This document shows, in pieces, positions 1-9,390 of a DNA stretch of 64,000 nucleotides. The position numbers and the translations under genes were made by a program. The stretch is from Oxalicibacterium faecigallinarum. Lineage in GTDB: Bacteria; Pseudomonadota; Gammaproteobacteria; Burkholderiales; Burkholderiaceae_D. The stretch covers positions 29,325-93,324 of the forward strand of contig NZ_BMDI01000004.1 of the NCBI RefSeq assembly GCF_014635705.1, written 5' to 3'. Under the pieces are notes generated by a model. It worked only from the letters and a program-made list of their open reading frames with translations. It did not search any database and was not told the origin of the DNA. Positions within the stretch are counted from its first letter, which is position 1. Each line of letters opens with the position of its first letter.

Positions 1-1
1 C

Positions 2-946
2 ACCGAGTTCTGGATCGAACGCCCTACCGCGCGCAGCAAGCAAATCGTGGTGTATGCGCTACTCGATTCCAAACGCGTGACCGGCGCGTATCGTTACACC
101 ATCAAGCCCGGCGATCCGACCGTAACGGAAGTGAAGTCGCAACTGTATCTGCGCGAAAACGTGACCAAGCTGGGTATTGCGCCACTGACCAGCATGTATT
201 TCTTCGGCGAAAATCAGCGTCCGGTGGTCGAGGATTTTCGTCCGGAAGTCCATGATTCCGACGGCTTGTCGATTGCCTCCGGTACGGGCGAATGGATCTG
301 GCGGCCATTGGTCAATCCAAAACGCTTGCTGGTGACCTCGTATGCACTGAGCAATCCGACCGGATTCGGTCTGATGCAGCGTGATGAAAAATTCACCAGC
401 TACGAAGATCTGGAAGCGCGTTACGAAGCGCGCCCAAGTGCCTGGATCGAGCCGGTGGGCAAGTGGGGTTCGGGACGGGTAGAGCTGATCCAGATTCCGA
501 CGCCGGATGAGTTCAACGACAATATCGTTGCCTTCTGGGTGCCGGATCAGCTACCGAAGCCGGGCGCACCGATCAATTTCGATTACAAGATGTCTTGGGG
601 CAAGGAAGCCCAGCAACGCCCGCCTCTGTCGTGGGTTGTGCAGACCCGGCGCGGGCATGGCTATATCCGCAAGCCCGATTCGACAATTGGCCTGTTCATC
701 GATTTTGAAGGCCCTGCCTTCAAGCAGCTGAACAAGAATGCCAAGGTCGGTTTCCGTGTTTCCGCTGATGCCAATGGTCAGATCGTGGAGTCGCATGCCT
801 ATCCAAATCCGAAGACCGGTGGCTGGCGTGCGTCGGTTCGCGTCAAACGGACGGATGACAGCAAGCCGGTTGAGCTGCGTGGCTTCCTGCAAAACGATAA
901 TGCCACGTTGTCTGAAACGTGGAGCTACATTTTGCCGGCGGACTGA
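2..946 (+). CDS. opgG: Glucans biosynthesis protein G, C-terminal part
   Basis: This is the last 314 residues of OpgG (MdoG), a periplasmic protein needed to make osmoregulated periplasmic glucans, where it is thought to act on the beta-1,2-glucan backbone. The frame is open from the first bases of the window (FWIERP then IVVYALLDS), so the start lies outside it. Recognisable family segments include [12 protein letters not shown] and the late [10 protein letters not shown] region. The complete protein is usually about 510 residues, so roughly the first 200 are missing here. Its TGA stop overlaps the next ATG (TGATG), which implies translational coupling with opgH. The family call is firm; nothing can be said about its promoter. 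Confidence 0.95.
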   Translation, partial: TEFWIERPTARSKQIVVYALLDSKRVTGAYRYTIKPGDPTVTEVKSQLYLRENVTKLGIAPLTSMYFFGENQRPVVEDFRPEVHDSDGLSIASGTGEWIWRPLVNPKRLLVTSYALSNPTGFGLMQRDEKFTSYEDLEARYEARPSAWIEPVGKWGSGRVELIQIPTPDEFNDNIVAFWVPDQLPKPGAPINFDYKMSWGKEAQQRPPLSWVVQTRRGHGYIRKPDSTIGLFIDFEGPAFKQLNKNAKVGFRVSADANGQIVESHAYPNPKTGGWRASVRVKRTDDSKPVELRGFLQNDNATLSETWSYILPAD

Positions 947-3471
947 TGACGACAAGCCGCCTACCTTCGTCCTGTCTGCAGTATCTCGATCTGCTGAAGT
1001 TACCCGCGGCAGCGCGTAAGCAGATCGAATCGCAATTGCTGGCGCGCATCAATGCCAGCAGCTCGGACCACGAGACAATGATCGCCCTGCATGCCATTTT
1101 GGCCGGTCACGAAGCATCACCTGATCATGCGGCGCAGGCATCGATTCGTGCGCGTGCGCAACTGGCGGTGGATCAGGATGCGACCTGGTGCGACGAAACC
1201 GGCACAGTCGTGCCAGATGCCGCACAAGCCGCATCGCTGTATGTCGCACCGCCGATCAATCGAGCTTCCATGGTGCCGCATCCATGGGGTGCCCTGAATC
1301 CGCTGGTGCGCTGGTGGCAATCCCGATTCCACCGTGAAGAAGCGGCAGCAGAAGAGGCCGAAGCCGCGCCGGATGCCGATGTGCCAGTGGCCAGTAAGGA
1401 TACCGGCGGTTCGCGCCGCATCGTCCTGTTGTTGCTGATGCTGGGCCAGACCGCGATGGCGACCTATTACATGAGTCGCGTGCTGCCCTATCAGGGTAGC
1501 GAACCGTTGGAGATGGCGATTCTGGCGCTGTTTGCGCTGCTGTTCTGCTGGGTGTCAGCCGGTTTCTGGACGGCGATGACGGGCTTTCTTTTGCTGGCAC
1601 GCGGCAAGGACCCGTTCCTGATTACGCGCAATGTTAAGACGGGGGCACCAATCGATGCAGGGGCACGCACGGCGATCGTGATGCCGATCTGCAATGAAGA
1701 TGTGACGCGTGTGTTTGCAGGTTTGCGCGCGACTTACGAGTCGGTGGCCCGCACCGGGCAACTCGATCGTTTCGATTTCTATGTGCTGAGCGATACCAAT
1801 GGCAGCGACACCTGCGCTGCCGAGGTCGCCGCATGGACGCAGCTATGTAACGCGGTCGATGGTTTCGGGCGTCTGTTCTATCGTCGTCGCCAGCGTCGTG
1901 TCCGTCGCAAGAGCGGCAACATCGATGATTTTTGCCGCCGCTGGGGTAACAACTATCGTTACATGGTGGTGCTGGATGCCGACAGTGTGATGAGTGGCGA
2001 TTGCCTGACGAAGATGGTACAGGCGATGGAACAGAATCCCGACGCAGGCATCATCCAGACCGCGCCGCGTGCGGCTGGCCGAGATACCCTGTATGCACGA
2101 ATTCAGCAGTTCTCGACACGCGTGTATGGTCCGCTGTTTACCGCCGGTCTGCACTACTGGCAACTCGGCGAGTCGCATTACTGGGGGCACAACGCCATCA
2201 TCCGCATGGCACCGTTCATCCGTCATTGCGGGTTGGCGCTGTTGCCGGGCAAGGGCACGTTCTCCGGTGAAATTCTCTCGCATGACTTTATCGAAGCGGC
2301 GCTCATGCGTCGCGCCGGATGGAAGGTGTGGATTGCCTACGATCTGGATGGCAGTTACGAAGAGATGCCGCCGAATCTGCTGGATGAGCTCAAGCGGGAT
2401 CGTCGCTGGTGTCAGGGCAACCTGATGAACTTCCGTCTGTTTATGTCGCGCGGCATGCACTCCGTACATCGCGCAGTGTTTGTGACGGGCGTACTGGCAT
2501 ATCTGTCGGCACCACTATGGTTCCTGTTCCTGATTCTGTCGACGGGTCTGCTGGCGCAACACACGCTGGTCGAGCCCACCTACTTTACCGAGCCCTGGCA
2601 GCTGTTTCCGACCTGGCCGCAATGGCATCCGGAAAAAGCGATGGCCTTGTTCAGCGCCACGGTGACCTTGTTGTTCCTGCCGAAGGTATTGAGCGTTTTT
2701 CTGATTTGCTTTCAGGGCGCCAAGCATTTCGGCGGACGCGTCAAACTGTTTTTCAGCATGCTGATCGAGATGCTGTTCTCGATGCTGCTGGCACCGGTAC
2801 GCATGCTGTTTCACACGCACTTTGTGATTGCGGCCTTCATGGGCTGGGCGCTGCGCTGGAAATCGCCGCCGCGTGAAGATACGGAAACCACGCCGGGCGA
2901 AGCCTTCCGTCACCATGGTTTCCATACGCTGTTGGGTCTGGCCTGGGGTGGTGCCGTGTTCTGGCTGAATCCCACTTTCCTGCCGTGGCTGCTGCCGATC
3001 GTTGGTTCGCTGGTGATTGCGATTCCGGTCTCGATTTATTCAAGCAAGGTATCCAATGGCTTGCGTTTTCGTCGTGCAGGTTTATTCCTGATTCCGGAAG
3101 AAGACGTGCCGCCGGTCGAACTGACGGAGACGGTGCGCTATGTGAAAGAAACGCCGCTGCAGCCCGACTTCATTCAGGCCGTGGTCGAGCCGCAGTTCAA
3201 TGGCTTGATGTGCGCCACCGGCAAATATCATCCACGTCGCTCGTTACGGGCACGCAAGATTCGTGACGATATGGTGCATACGGCTTTGATCAAGGGGCCG
3301 GCCGGCTTGCCGGACGCGCAGAAAAACAAGCTGCTCGCTGATCCGGTTTCGCTGTCGCAGCTGCATCTGGCGGTATGGACATCGAAGGAAGCGCATCCGC
3401 ACTGGTTCCGTGATCTGCTGCCACCGGATCGTCTGGAAGAAGCGCAACGACAATTGCGACACGCAGCCTGA
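946..3471 (+). CDS. opgH: Glucans biosynthesis glucosyltransferase H
   Basis: OpgH (MdoH) is the inner-membrane glucosyltransferase that polymerises UDP-glucose into the linear backbone of osmoregulated periplasmic glucans and moves it across the membrane. The 841-residue protein has GT2 hallmarks: [12 protein letters not shown] near residue 276, VVLDADS near 340, SHDFIEAAL near 440 and the processive-type RDRRWCQGN near 484. Hydrophobic segments lie before the catalytic domain (about 155-220) and after it (about 505-700). I chose the ATG at 946 because it overlaps the opgG stop and begins the conserved region; an in-frame ATG 27 bases upstream lies inside opgG. A strong intrinsic terminator follows, so opgGH closes here. 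Confidence 0.95.
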   Translation: MTTSRLPSSCLQYLDLLKLPAAARKQIESQLLARINASSSDHETMIALHAILAGHEASPDHAAQASIRARAQLAVDQDATWCDETGTVVPDAAQAASLYVAPPINRASMVPHPWGALNPLVRWWQSRFHREEAAAEEAEAAPDADVPVASKDTGGSRRIVLLLLMLGQTAMATYYMSRVLPYQGSEPLEMAILALFALLFCWVSAGFWTAMTGFLLLARGKDPFLITRNVKTGAPIDAGARTAIVMPICNEDVTRVFAGLRATYESVARTGQLDRFDFYVLSDTNGSDTCAAEVAAWTQLCNAVDGFGRLFYRRRQRRVRRKSGNIDDFCRRWGNNYRYMVVLDADSVMSGDCLTKMVQAMEQNPDAGIIQTAPRAAGRDTLYARIQQFSTRVYGPLFTAGLHYWQLGESHYWGHNAIIRMAPFIRHCGLALLPGKGTFSGEILSHDFIEAALMRRAGWKVWIAYDLDGSYEEMPPNLLDELKRDRRWCQGNLMNFRLFMSRGMHSVHRAVFVTGVLAYLSAPLWFLFLILSTGLLAQHTLVEPTYFTEPWQLFPTWPQWHPEKAMALFSATVTLLFLPKVLSVFLICFQGAKHFGGRVKLFFSMLIEMLFSMLLAPVRMLFHTHFVIAAFMGWALRWKSPPREDTETTPGEAFRHHGFHTLLGLAWGGAVFWLNPTFLPWLLPIVGSLVIAIPVSIYSSKVSNGLRFRRAGLFLIPEEDVPPVELTETVRYVKETPLQPDFIQAVVEPQFNGLMCATGKYHPRRSLRARKIRDDMVHTALIKGPAGLPDAQKNKLLADPVSLSQLHLAVWTSKEAHPHWFRDLLPPDRLEEAQRQLRHAA

Positions 3472-3483
3472 TGATGGCTCACA

Positions 3484-3513
3484 AAAACCGGCGTCTGATA
3501 CGCCGGTTTTTTT
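3484..3513 (+). terminator. Intrinsic terminator of opgGH
   Basis: A stem with arms AAACCGGCG and CGCCGGTTT around a 7-base loop is followed by a run of seven T. It begins 12 bases after the opgH stop. Confidence 0.9.
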
Positions 3514-3529
3514 ATGGAAATCTGAAGAC

Positions 3530-4432
3530 TTACCAGCTGAGCGTCTGCAGGCTTTCAAACTGATGCAGCTTGCCGGAGAGCGGATCGGTAAAGCGGACGG
3601 ATTTGGCAAGGAGCTGCAGCGGCTTGCTTTAGTCCGGATTGTCCGCATCATCGGGCAGCAAGGTCGGATAGATGCGGTCGTTGAGAATCGGCATCCCGAG
3701 CGAGGCCATGTGTACACGCAACTGATGCTTTTGCCCGCTGACCGGATGCAATTGATAACGCGCCAGTTCTCCACGTGTCTCCAGCAGGGCGATGCTGGTT
3801 TCCGCATTGGGTTCGCCAGCCACTTCCTGCATCTGCATGAAAGCATCGCTCTCTGCCAGACGACTCCGATACACCGTTGGCAGGTGCCGGTCATCGCGCC
3901 ATGGCGCAATCGCCTCGTAGACTTTGCTGACCGACCGTTCGCGGAATAGCATCTGATACAGATTGCGCGTGGCAGGCTGGATCGTAAACAGCACCAGCCC
4001 GGCGGTGTCCTTGTCGATGCGGTGCATCGGAGCCAGCGTATCGATGCCGAGCTTGCGTTTAAGACGCACCAGCAAGGTCTCCTGCAGATAGCGGCCGGCG
4101 GGTGTCACGGGAAGAAAATGCGGCTTGTCGGCCACGACCAGATAATCATCTTGATACAGCACGACTTCATCAAACGGAATTCGCGGCTCGTCCGGCAAAT
4201 CACGGTAATAGAACAGAAGACTGTTGGGCTGGTAAGCCGTATCCGGCCGGACGACCTGCCCGGCTTGATCAATCACCTCGCCGCGCAGCATGCGGACCTG
4301 CCATTCATCAGCAGGAATCGTCGGGAAGTGATGCACCAGAAAATCAAATACGGTGTGCCATGTACCGGCCGGCAGTGCCACCTTGCTCGGTCCGACGCCA
4401 TTGCGGTCCGGTGGGCGAAACGTCTTGTTCAA
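3530..4432 (-). pseudogene. RluA-type pseudouridine synthase with in-frame TAA
   Basis: RluA-family synthases convert uridine to pseudouridine in rRNA or tRNA. The reading frame carries the family signature MHRIDKDTAGL with the catalytic Asp, and the late HQLRVHMASLGMPILND motif. It stops at a TAA at 3629-3631, right after DDADNPD. The same frame then continues for 32 residues (SKPLQLLAKS, later PLSGKLHQFES) to a second TAA at 3530-3532. That tail matches the usual family C terminus, in which Tyr or Phe occupies the stop position. I therefore read it as one gene broken by a nonsense change or sequencing error. The catalytic core lies upstream, so activity may survive. The TTG at 4432 overlaps the trhO stop (ATTGA) and is my start; an ATG at 4480 is possible. 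Confidence 0.8.
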
Positions 4433-5277
4433 TCGCTGTCTTCTTCCAGACGGCGTGCGCGTTGCAGGCGCCATTCCCATTCGGGCTCACCGCCGTACAC
4501 GTCGTCCGGCGTGGTTGCCGTTTCCTGCAGATGCGTGTCGAGCGCGATGCGATTGTCGAATACAAAGCATTCGCCTTCCCAGTCCTTGTCGGCATCCGGC
4601 ATCTCTTCAAAGTACCGCAGAATGCCGCCTTCAAGCTGATAGACCGGCACGCCCATGTCGCTCATCCATGCGCTGGTTTTCTCGCAGCGGATGCCACCCG
4701 TGCAATACATGGCAACGCGTTTGCCTTCCTTCTGCCAGAGCGGCACGTTGTCTTCGATGAACTTCGGAAAATCGCGGAAGTTGTCGACCCCGGGATCGAT
4801 GGCATTCTTGAACTTGCCGAGTTTGAATTCGAAGCTGTTGCGGTTATCGATAACAACCACATCATCCTGCGCAATCAGTTCGCGCCATGCTTGTGGCGAG
4901 ACATCAATTCCCTTTTTGCTGATGGCATCGACGTTGTCGACACCCAGCATCACGATCTCCGGCTTGCGATGCACCTTGATGCGCGCAAAGGGCGGCGTGG
5001 TACAGGCACTGTGCTTGAAGGTCACATCGGCAAAACGGCCAGCGAACAAAGGATCGGTATGCAAGGCTTGTTCAAAAGCGTGGACAGCGGCAACGGGTCC
5101 TGCCAAGACACCGTTGATACCTTCTTCCGCAACCAGAATACTGCCCAATACGTCCTGGGTCAGTTCGCGCAGGCGTGCCGTCACGGCGTCGGCATCGTCG
5201 AGGCGTACGAACTTGAAGAACGCCGTATGCAGCAAATCGTTGTCAGCAACAGGAGCGGGAAGAGTCGGAGTAGTCAT
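4429..5277 (-). CDS. trhO: tRNA uridine(34) hydroxylase, rhodanese family
   Basis: The 282-residue protein belongs to the YceA/TrhO family (formerly UPF0176), which hydroxylates U34 of certain tRNAs to 5-hydroxyuridine. An N-terminal acylphosphatase-like region (FFKFVRLDDADA, EEGINGVLAG) precedes a rhodanese domain with the active-site loop YCTGGIRCEKT near residue 190. Length is normal apart from a slightly acidic C-terminal tail. The ATG at 5277 gives the family N terminus; the open frame runs further upstream, but that extension has no family resemblance. The stop overlaps the probable TTG start of the pseudouridine synthase, so the two RNA-modification genes are probably cotranscribed. 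Confidence 0.92.
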   Translation of the reverse strand: MTTPTLPAPVADNDLLHTAFFKFVRLDDADAVTARLRELTQDVLGSILVAEEGINGVLAGPVAAVHAFEQALHTDPLFAGRFADVTFKHSACTTPPFARIKVHRKPEIVMLGVDNVDAISKKGIDVSPQAWRELIAQDDVVVIDNRNSFEFKLGKFKNAIDPGVDNFRDFPKFIEDNVPLWQKEGKRVAMYCTGGIRCEKTSAWMSDMGVPVYQLEGGILRYFEEMPDADKDWEGECFVFDNRIALDTHLQETATTPDDVYGGEPEWEWRLQRARRLEEDSD

Positions 5278-5420
5278 AGCCGGAATTGTCGCAGATTTGC
5301 CCGGCAGAAGGTGTCCGACAGAAAGCCGTCTCACGCTTAATCTGACAATGTTTGCGGTCAATGTCTGATAGGCATCGGACAGGGCGCCGGATACAGTGCA
5401 ATGTAAAAGCGGAGAATGCG

Positions 5421-5630
5421 ATGAACACAAAACCGGATGACCCAGATGCAACGGAGGATGCTGCCTTGCCCAGCGGCGAGCGTAGTCATGTTGACGGCAG
5501 TACGGGCGTCGACAACCGCATTGATGGTGAGGAAGTGCCGGTGCCACCAGATACCTTGACGCCGGAGCAGGAGCGCCAGCGACAGCACGATAAGCGCCTG
5601 CCCGAGCAACGTAAGGCACCAATCGTCTGA
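5421..5630 (+). CDS. Small acidic hypothetical protein
   Basis: A 69-residue hydrophilic protein of no family I recognise. The first half is rich in Asp, Glu and Pro (KPDDPDATED); the end is rich in Gln, Arg and Lys (EQERQRQHDKRLPEQ). It has no signal peptide or membrane segment and is probably disordered. A GGAG lies 6 bases before the ATG. It diverges from trhO and is followed after 63 bases by the SemiSWEET-like gene. It is short and not conserved in my memory, so it may be a lineage-specific gene. Confidence 0.5.
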   Translation: MNTKPDDPDATEDAALPSGERSHVDGSTGVDNRIDGEEVPVPPDTLTPEQERQRQHDKRLPEQRKAPIV

Positions 5631-5693
5631 TCGTGAAAAATGCCTTGCTGCGGCAATGATGTAGACGTTCGAAGAAAAACGAAAGGAGTGGAG

Positions 5694-5966
5694 ATGGATG
5701 CTGATCTCATCGGTTGGCTGGCGGCGTTCATGCTATTGCTGACTTTGTCCATGCAAGTGCGGCAACAATGGGTCAGTCGCAGCTGTGCGGGTGTTTCCCC
5801 ATGGCTGTTTCTGGGACAAATCAGCGCATCGACCGGTTTTCTCATCTACAGCTATCTGCTCGATAACCTGATCTTTGTACTGACGAATGCATTACTGCTG
5901 CTGGCAGCGATAGTGGGCCAGGGCTTGTACATGCGTAATCGAGTGCGGACGCAGCGCACAAAGTAA
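5694..5966 (+). CDS. SemiSWEET/PQ-loop-like membrane protein
   Basis: A 90-residue protein with three hydrophobic segments (about residues 4-20, 37-53 and 58-76). Its layout matches one SemiSWEET/PQ-loop repeat: DLIGWLAAFM, then a QVRQQW stretch in the first loop, then GVSPWLFLGQI. SemiSWEETs dimerise to carry small sugars across the inner membrane; the substrate here is unknown. An AGGAG precedes the ATG. An in-frame upstream ATG at 5640 would add 18 residues unlike the family, so I rejected it. Confidence 0.7.
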   Translation: MDADLIGWLAAFMLLLTLSMQVRQQWVSRSCAGVSPWLFLGQISASTGFLIYSYLLDNLIFVLTNALLLLAAIVGQGLYMRNRVRTQRTK

Positions 5967-5991
5967 GAACAATGTGCGCTGGGATGAAAGA

Positions 5992-7071
5992 TTAGTCCGG
6001 GCGATGCAGTTTGTCGGCTTCATGTTTCTGATTGCCGGCAGAGAACATTTCCCACATCGTGATGCACATGGCGGCAATCACCGGGCCGATCACAAAACCG
6101 TTCAGGCCCAGCAACGCCATGCCGCCGACAGTAGAGATCAGGACGATAAAGTCAGGTAGCTGGGTTTCCTTGCCAACCAGAATCGGACGCAGAATGTTAT
6201 CGACAAGACCAATGACAACCACGCCGTAAATGATCAGACCGGCACCTTCCCAGATCGAGCCGGTCAGGATGAAGTAGATCGCGACCGGAAGCCAGATCAG
6301 CGCGGCGCCGACTGCCGGCAGCAGGGACAGAAAGGCCATCAGCACCGCCCACAGCAAGGCACCTTGTACGCCGAGAAACCAGAAAGCGATGCCACCAAGC
6401 GCGCCTTGCACCGACGCCACGATGATGTTGCCTTTCACCGTGGCGCGGATGGCGGTCGTCAGATTGTTGAACAGGGCGCGCTTGTGGTCGTGATTGAGCG
6501 GTGTGGCTTGCTTGATCTGCACTACCAGGCGATCGCCGTCGCGCAGCAGAAAGAACAGGATGTACAGCATGATCGCAAAGCTGACCATGAAATTGAAGGT
6601 GTTCTGTCCGATATTGATGGCCTGACGCGTGATGAATTCACTGCCTTGCACCGCAGCAGTCGTCAGTTTTTCCTGCAGGGCGGACAGATTGCCGATGCCA
6701 AATCGATCCAGAATGTTAACCACCGATTCTGGCAGTGCGGCAAAGGCACGCTGGATGAAGCCGACGATATCGATCTGTCCGGACCGGATATTGACGTAAA
6801 GCACGGATGCCTCACGAATCAGTGAGAGAGAAATCAGGACCAGCGGCAGCACGACGAGCAGAATGCAGATCAGCAGGGTGACGGCAGCGGCCGTATTCGG
6901 CCGCTTGTTCATTTTGGCGGACAGGCGCCGATAGAACGGTGCAAACAGGATGGCGAGAACGATCGCCCAGAATACGGCACCGTAAAACGGCGTCAGAATG
7001 ACGAGGAAGGCAATGGTGAAGGCAATCAGCAGGACCAGAAAAGTCTTGTGCCTGATCTCGGGATAATTCAT
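5992..7071 (-). CDS. AI-2E family transporter
   Basis: A 359-residue polytopic membrane protein of the AI-2E/PerM/YdiK family, with about eight predicted helices. Family members are proposed exporters of autoinducer-2 or ion antiporters; function is unproven for most. Supporting motifs are the N-terminal PFYGAVFWAIVLAILFAPFYRRL, the amphipathic middle region around residues 100-160, and the C-terminal GLVDNILRPILVG followed by LNGFVIGPVIAA. The ATG at 7071 was chosen over an upstream ATG whose added residues are charged and unlike the family. It converges on the SemiSWEET-like gene with only 25 bases between the stops, and no terminator is visible there. Confidence 0.9.
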   Translation of the reverse strand: MNYPEIRHKTFLVLLIAFTIAFLVILTPFYGAVFWAIVLAILFAPFYRRLSAKMNKRPNTAAAVTLLICILLVVLPLVLISLSLIREASVLYVNIRSGQIDIVGFIQRAFAALPESVVNILDRFGIGNLSALQEKLTTAAVQGSEFITRQAINIGQNTFNFMVSFAIMLYILFFLLRDGDRLVVQIKQATPLNHDHKRALFNNLTTAIRATVKGNIIVASVQGALGGIAFWFLGVQGALLWAVLMAFLSLLPAVGAALIWLPVAIYFILTGSIWEGAGLIIYGVVVIGLVDNILRPILVGKETQLPDFIVLISTVGGMALLGLNGFVIGPVIAAMCITMWEMFSAGNQKHEADKLHRPD

Positions 7072-7280
7072 GAAAAAGGGCCTTGCATTCGGCCTGCATT
7101 TTAGGTGCATCCATCGTACCCGAAGTTAACGATGCTGAGAGCGGTATGCCGCACAAAGCGATGCGAGGTGGGGTTTGTTGAACGCAATCGTCGCGCATGT
7201 GTCACACGCTCAAGGCCATAAGCGGTACCGCCGAGCAGATCCAAATCACGATTTTGTCGTCACCCTGACTGGAGCCCGCC

Positions 7281-7997
7281 ATGTCCTATCTGATGAAGCC
7301 AAACCTGATCCTGTTGCCTGGGTTGCTCAATGATGCGCGACTCTGGCAAGCGCAGGCCGAGAAGCTGGGCGCGGTTGCCAATGTCTCGGTGGCCGATCTG
7401 ACGCGCAGCAACACCATCGCCGAACTGGCGGCCGATGTACTGGAACAGGTGCCGGCCGGCATGTTTGCCCTGGCCGGATTGTCCATGGGCGGTTACGTCG
7501 CATTGGAAGTCATGCGGCAGGCGCCGGAACGCGTCATGTCGCTGGCGCTGCTGGACACAAGCGCACGGCCGGATACGCAGGAAGCGACTGAAAACAGGCA
7601 CAAGCTGATGGAACTGGCAAAAACGGATTTTCCTGCCGTCTCGCGCGGATTGCGGGAAAAGCTGTTGCATCCGGCGCATCTGGGCGATGTGGCGCTGGCA
7701 GAGCTACTGGATGACATGGCGGTCGTGGTGGGAAAGGATGGTTTCATTCGCCAGCAGCAGGCCATTCTGGCGCGCATCGACAGCCGACCTTCGTTGGCTG
7801 CGATTCAGTGTCCGACCATGGTGCTGTGCGGCAGAGAAGACAAGCTCACGCCGGTGGAAGTGCATGAGGAAATGGTTGCGCTGATTCCGCGTGCCAGCCT
7901 GACGATCATCGAACAGTGCGGTCATCTATCGCCGATAGAACAACCAGATCGGGTGACGGATGCCATGCATCTCTGGTTACAGCAGCGGACCACATAA
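7281..7997 (+). CDS. Alpha/beta hydrolase
   Basis: A 238-residue cytoplasmic alpha/beta-hydrolase. The nucleophile elbow is GLSMGGY (Ser near residue 69), the acid is the Asp of CGREDKLTP (near 190), and the catalytic His is in CGHLSPIEQP (near 215). The oxyanion-hole region LLPGLLNDARLW lies near the N terminus. The overall pattern resembles small esterases or the BioH/RsbQ-like branch, but the substrate cannot be read from sequence. It stands alone, diverges from the AI-2E gene across about 210 bases, and ends in its own terminator. Confidence 0.85.
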   Translation: MSYLMKPNLILLPGLLNDARLWQAQAEKLGAVANVSVADLTRSNTIAELAADVLEQVPAGMFALAGLSMGGYVALEVMRQAPERVMSLALLDTSARPDTQEATENRHKLMELAKTDFPAVSRGLREKLLHPAHLGDVALAELLDDMAVVVGKDGFIRQQQAILARIDSRPSLAAIQCPTMVLCGREDKLTPVEVHEEMVALIPRASLTIIEQCGHLSPIEQPDRVTDAMHLWLQQRTT

Positions 7998-8011
7998 GCC
8001 ATCCTGAAAAT

Positions 8012-8040
8012 AAAAAAGCCGGCAGCAAGCCGGCTTTTTT
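8012..8040 (+). terminator. Intrinsic terminator of the hydrolase gene
   Basis: Stem AAAAAGCCGGC / GCCGGCTTTTTT with a short loop, ending in six T, 15 bases after the hydrolase stop. Confidence 0.9.
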
Positions 8041-8060
8041 ATTCGCATGCAGTACAGATA

Positions 8061-8088
8061 AAAAAAGACCGGCGCGAGGCCGGTCTTG
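8061..8088 (-). terminator. Intrinsic terminator of the first OFA gene
   Basis: On the minus strand a stem AAGACCGGC / GCCGGTCTT is followed by a run of T, 25 bases beyond the stop of the 8113-9390 gene. Two back-to-back terminators insulate the convergent hydrolase and OFA genes. Confidence 0.88.
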
Positions 8089-8112
8089 AATTTTCCTGTC
8101 AAGGAGAAGCGA

Positions 8113-9390
8113 TTAGTTGGTCGCTTCAACAGCAGGTTTGCTCATGTGCTTGGCACGCATTGGCTTCAGAACGAACCATGCCATCAGCGCAGCGATTGCA
8201 TTCAGGATCGATGCCAGAACGAACACCGAGTACCAGCCACCGGTTGCGGTTGCCAGAACAGCCGACAGAGGAACCAGCAACGAAGCAGTACCTTTCGCGG
8301 TGTACAGCAGACCAGCGTTAGCCGATGCAAACTTGGAGCCGAACGTATCAGCACAGGTCGATGGGAACAGCGAGTAGATCTCACCCCATGCGAAGAACAC
8401 GATACCGGTCAGGATAACGAATGCGTATGGGTTGTGGCCGTAGTGGAACAGCGCCAGGATACCCACAGCTTCGATCGCAAACGCGATGAACATGGTTGGT
8501 TCGCGACCGATCTTGTCCGATACCCAGCCGAAGAATGGACGGGTCAGGCCGTTCAGAACGCGGTCGATTGCCAGAGCAAACGTCAGTGCAGGCAGGGTCA
8601 GACCCATCATGCTGACTTCAACGTCGAAGACTTTGAAGTCACGAGCGATCGAGCCCAGCTGAGCGGTTGCCATCAGGCCACCAGCAGCAACCATCACGAA
8701 CATCGAATACATGATCCAGAACACTGGCTCTTTCAGAACCTGGCTTGGGCTGTAATCGCGTTTGGTTTGCTGAACGGTTGCAACCTGTTCCGACTTCTTG
8801 TGCTCAGGCGGACGAACCAGCAGCAGCGCGATGATGACAACAACGATACCTTGACCAATACCGAAGTACAGGAATGCATCTTCGTAGCCGCGGTTAGCGA
8901 TCATTGCCGAGATAGGCAGAATGGTGATTGCCGAACCAGCGCCGAAACCGGCAGCGGTCAAGCCAGCAGCCAGACCACGACGATCAGGGAACCATTTCAG
9001 CGCATTACCAACGCACGTACCGTAGACGGCACCAGCACCGATACCGCTGATGACGGCTGCAAAGTACAGCATGGCCAGCGTGTCAGCGAACGAGTTGATG
9101 AACCAGCCCAGACCGCAGAGAATACCGCCGACCAGAACCACTGGACGTGGGCCGAATTTATCGACGAACCAGCCTTCGATTGGTACCAGCCAGGTTTCGG
9201 TCAACACGAAAATCGTGAAGGCGACCTGAATGGCGGCACGGCTCCAGCCGTGTTTTGCTGCGATCGGATCGACGAACAGCGTCCAGCCGTATTGCAAGTT
9301 AGCGATCATCGCCATCGCGATGATACCGAAGACCAGCTGACCCCAACGGAAGCCGTCGGAGCGAGCAGGTGTGTTAGCTGCTTGAGTCAT
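8113..9390 (-). CDS. Oxalate:formate antiporter family protein (copy 1)
   Basis: A 425-residue, 12-helix MFS protein of the OFA family, whose best-known member is OxlT of Oxalobacter formigenes (oxalate in, formate out). The two basic residues that bind oxalate in OxlT have counterparts: Arg in LNGLTRPFFGWVSDKIGR and Lys in LLYTAKGTAS. Family motifs WFPDRRGLAAGL and YSLFPSTCADTFG are present. GAGAGG lies before the ATG at 9390. Codons are strongly skewed to a small preferred set (CTG, GGT, ACC, GTT), unlike nearby genes, which suggests high expression. The substrate could be oxalate or another small carboxylate. See the paralogue at 19689. Confidence 0.9.
   Translation of the reverse strand: MTQAANTPARSDGFRWGQLVFGIIAMAMIANLQYGWTLFVDPIAAKHGWSRAAIQVAFTIFVLTETWLVPIEGWFVDKFGPRPVVLVGGILCGLGWFINSFADTLAMLYFAAVISGIGAGAVYGTCVGNALKWFPDRRGLAAGLTAAGFGAGSAITILPISAMIANRGYEDAFLYFGIGQGIVVVIIALLLVRPPEHKKSEQVATVQQTKRDYSPSQVLKEPVFWIMYSMFVMVAAGGLMATAQLGSIARDFKVFDVEVSMMGLTLPALTFALAIDRVLNGLTRPFFGWVSDKIGREPTMFIAFAIEAVGILALFHYGHNPYAFVILTGIVFFAWGEIYSLFPSTCADTFGSKFASANAGLLYTAKGTASLLVPLSAVLATATGGWYSVFVLASILNAIAALMAWFVLKPMRAKHMSKPAVEATN

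Noticed and set aside
3629..4480. Full-length functional pseudouridine synthase ending at 3629
   Set aside because: Clear family-like sequence continues in frame after the stop, so a natural end at this place is unlikely.
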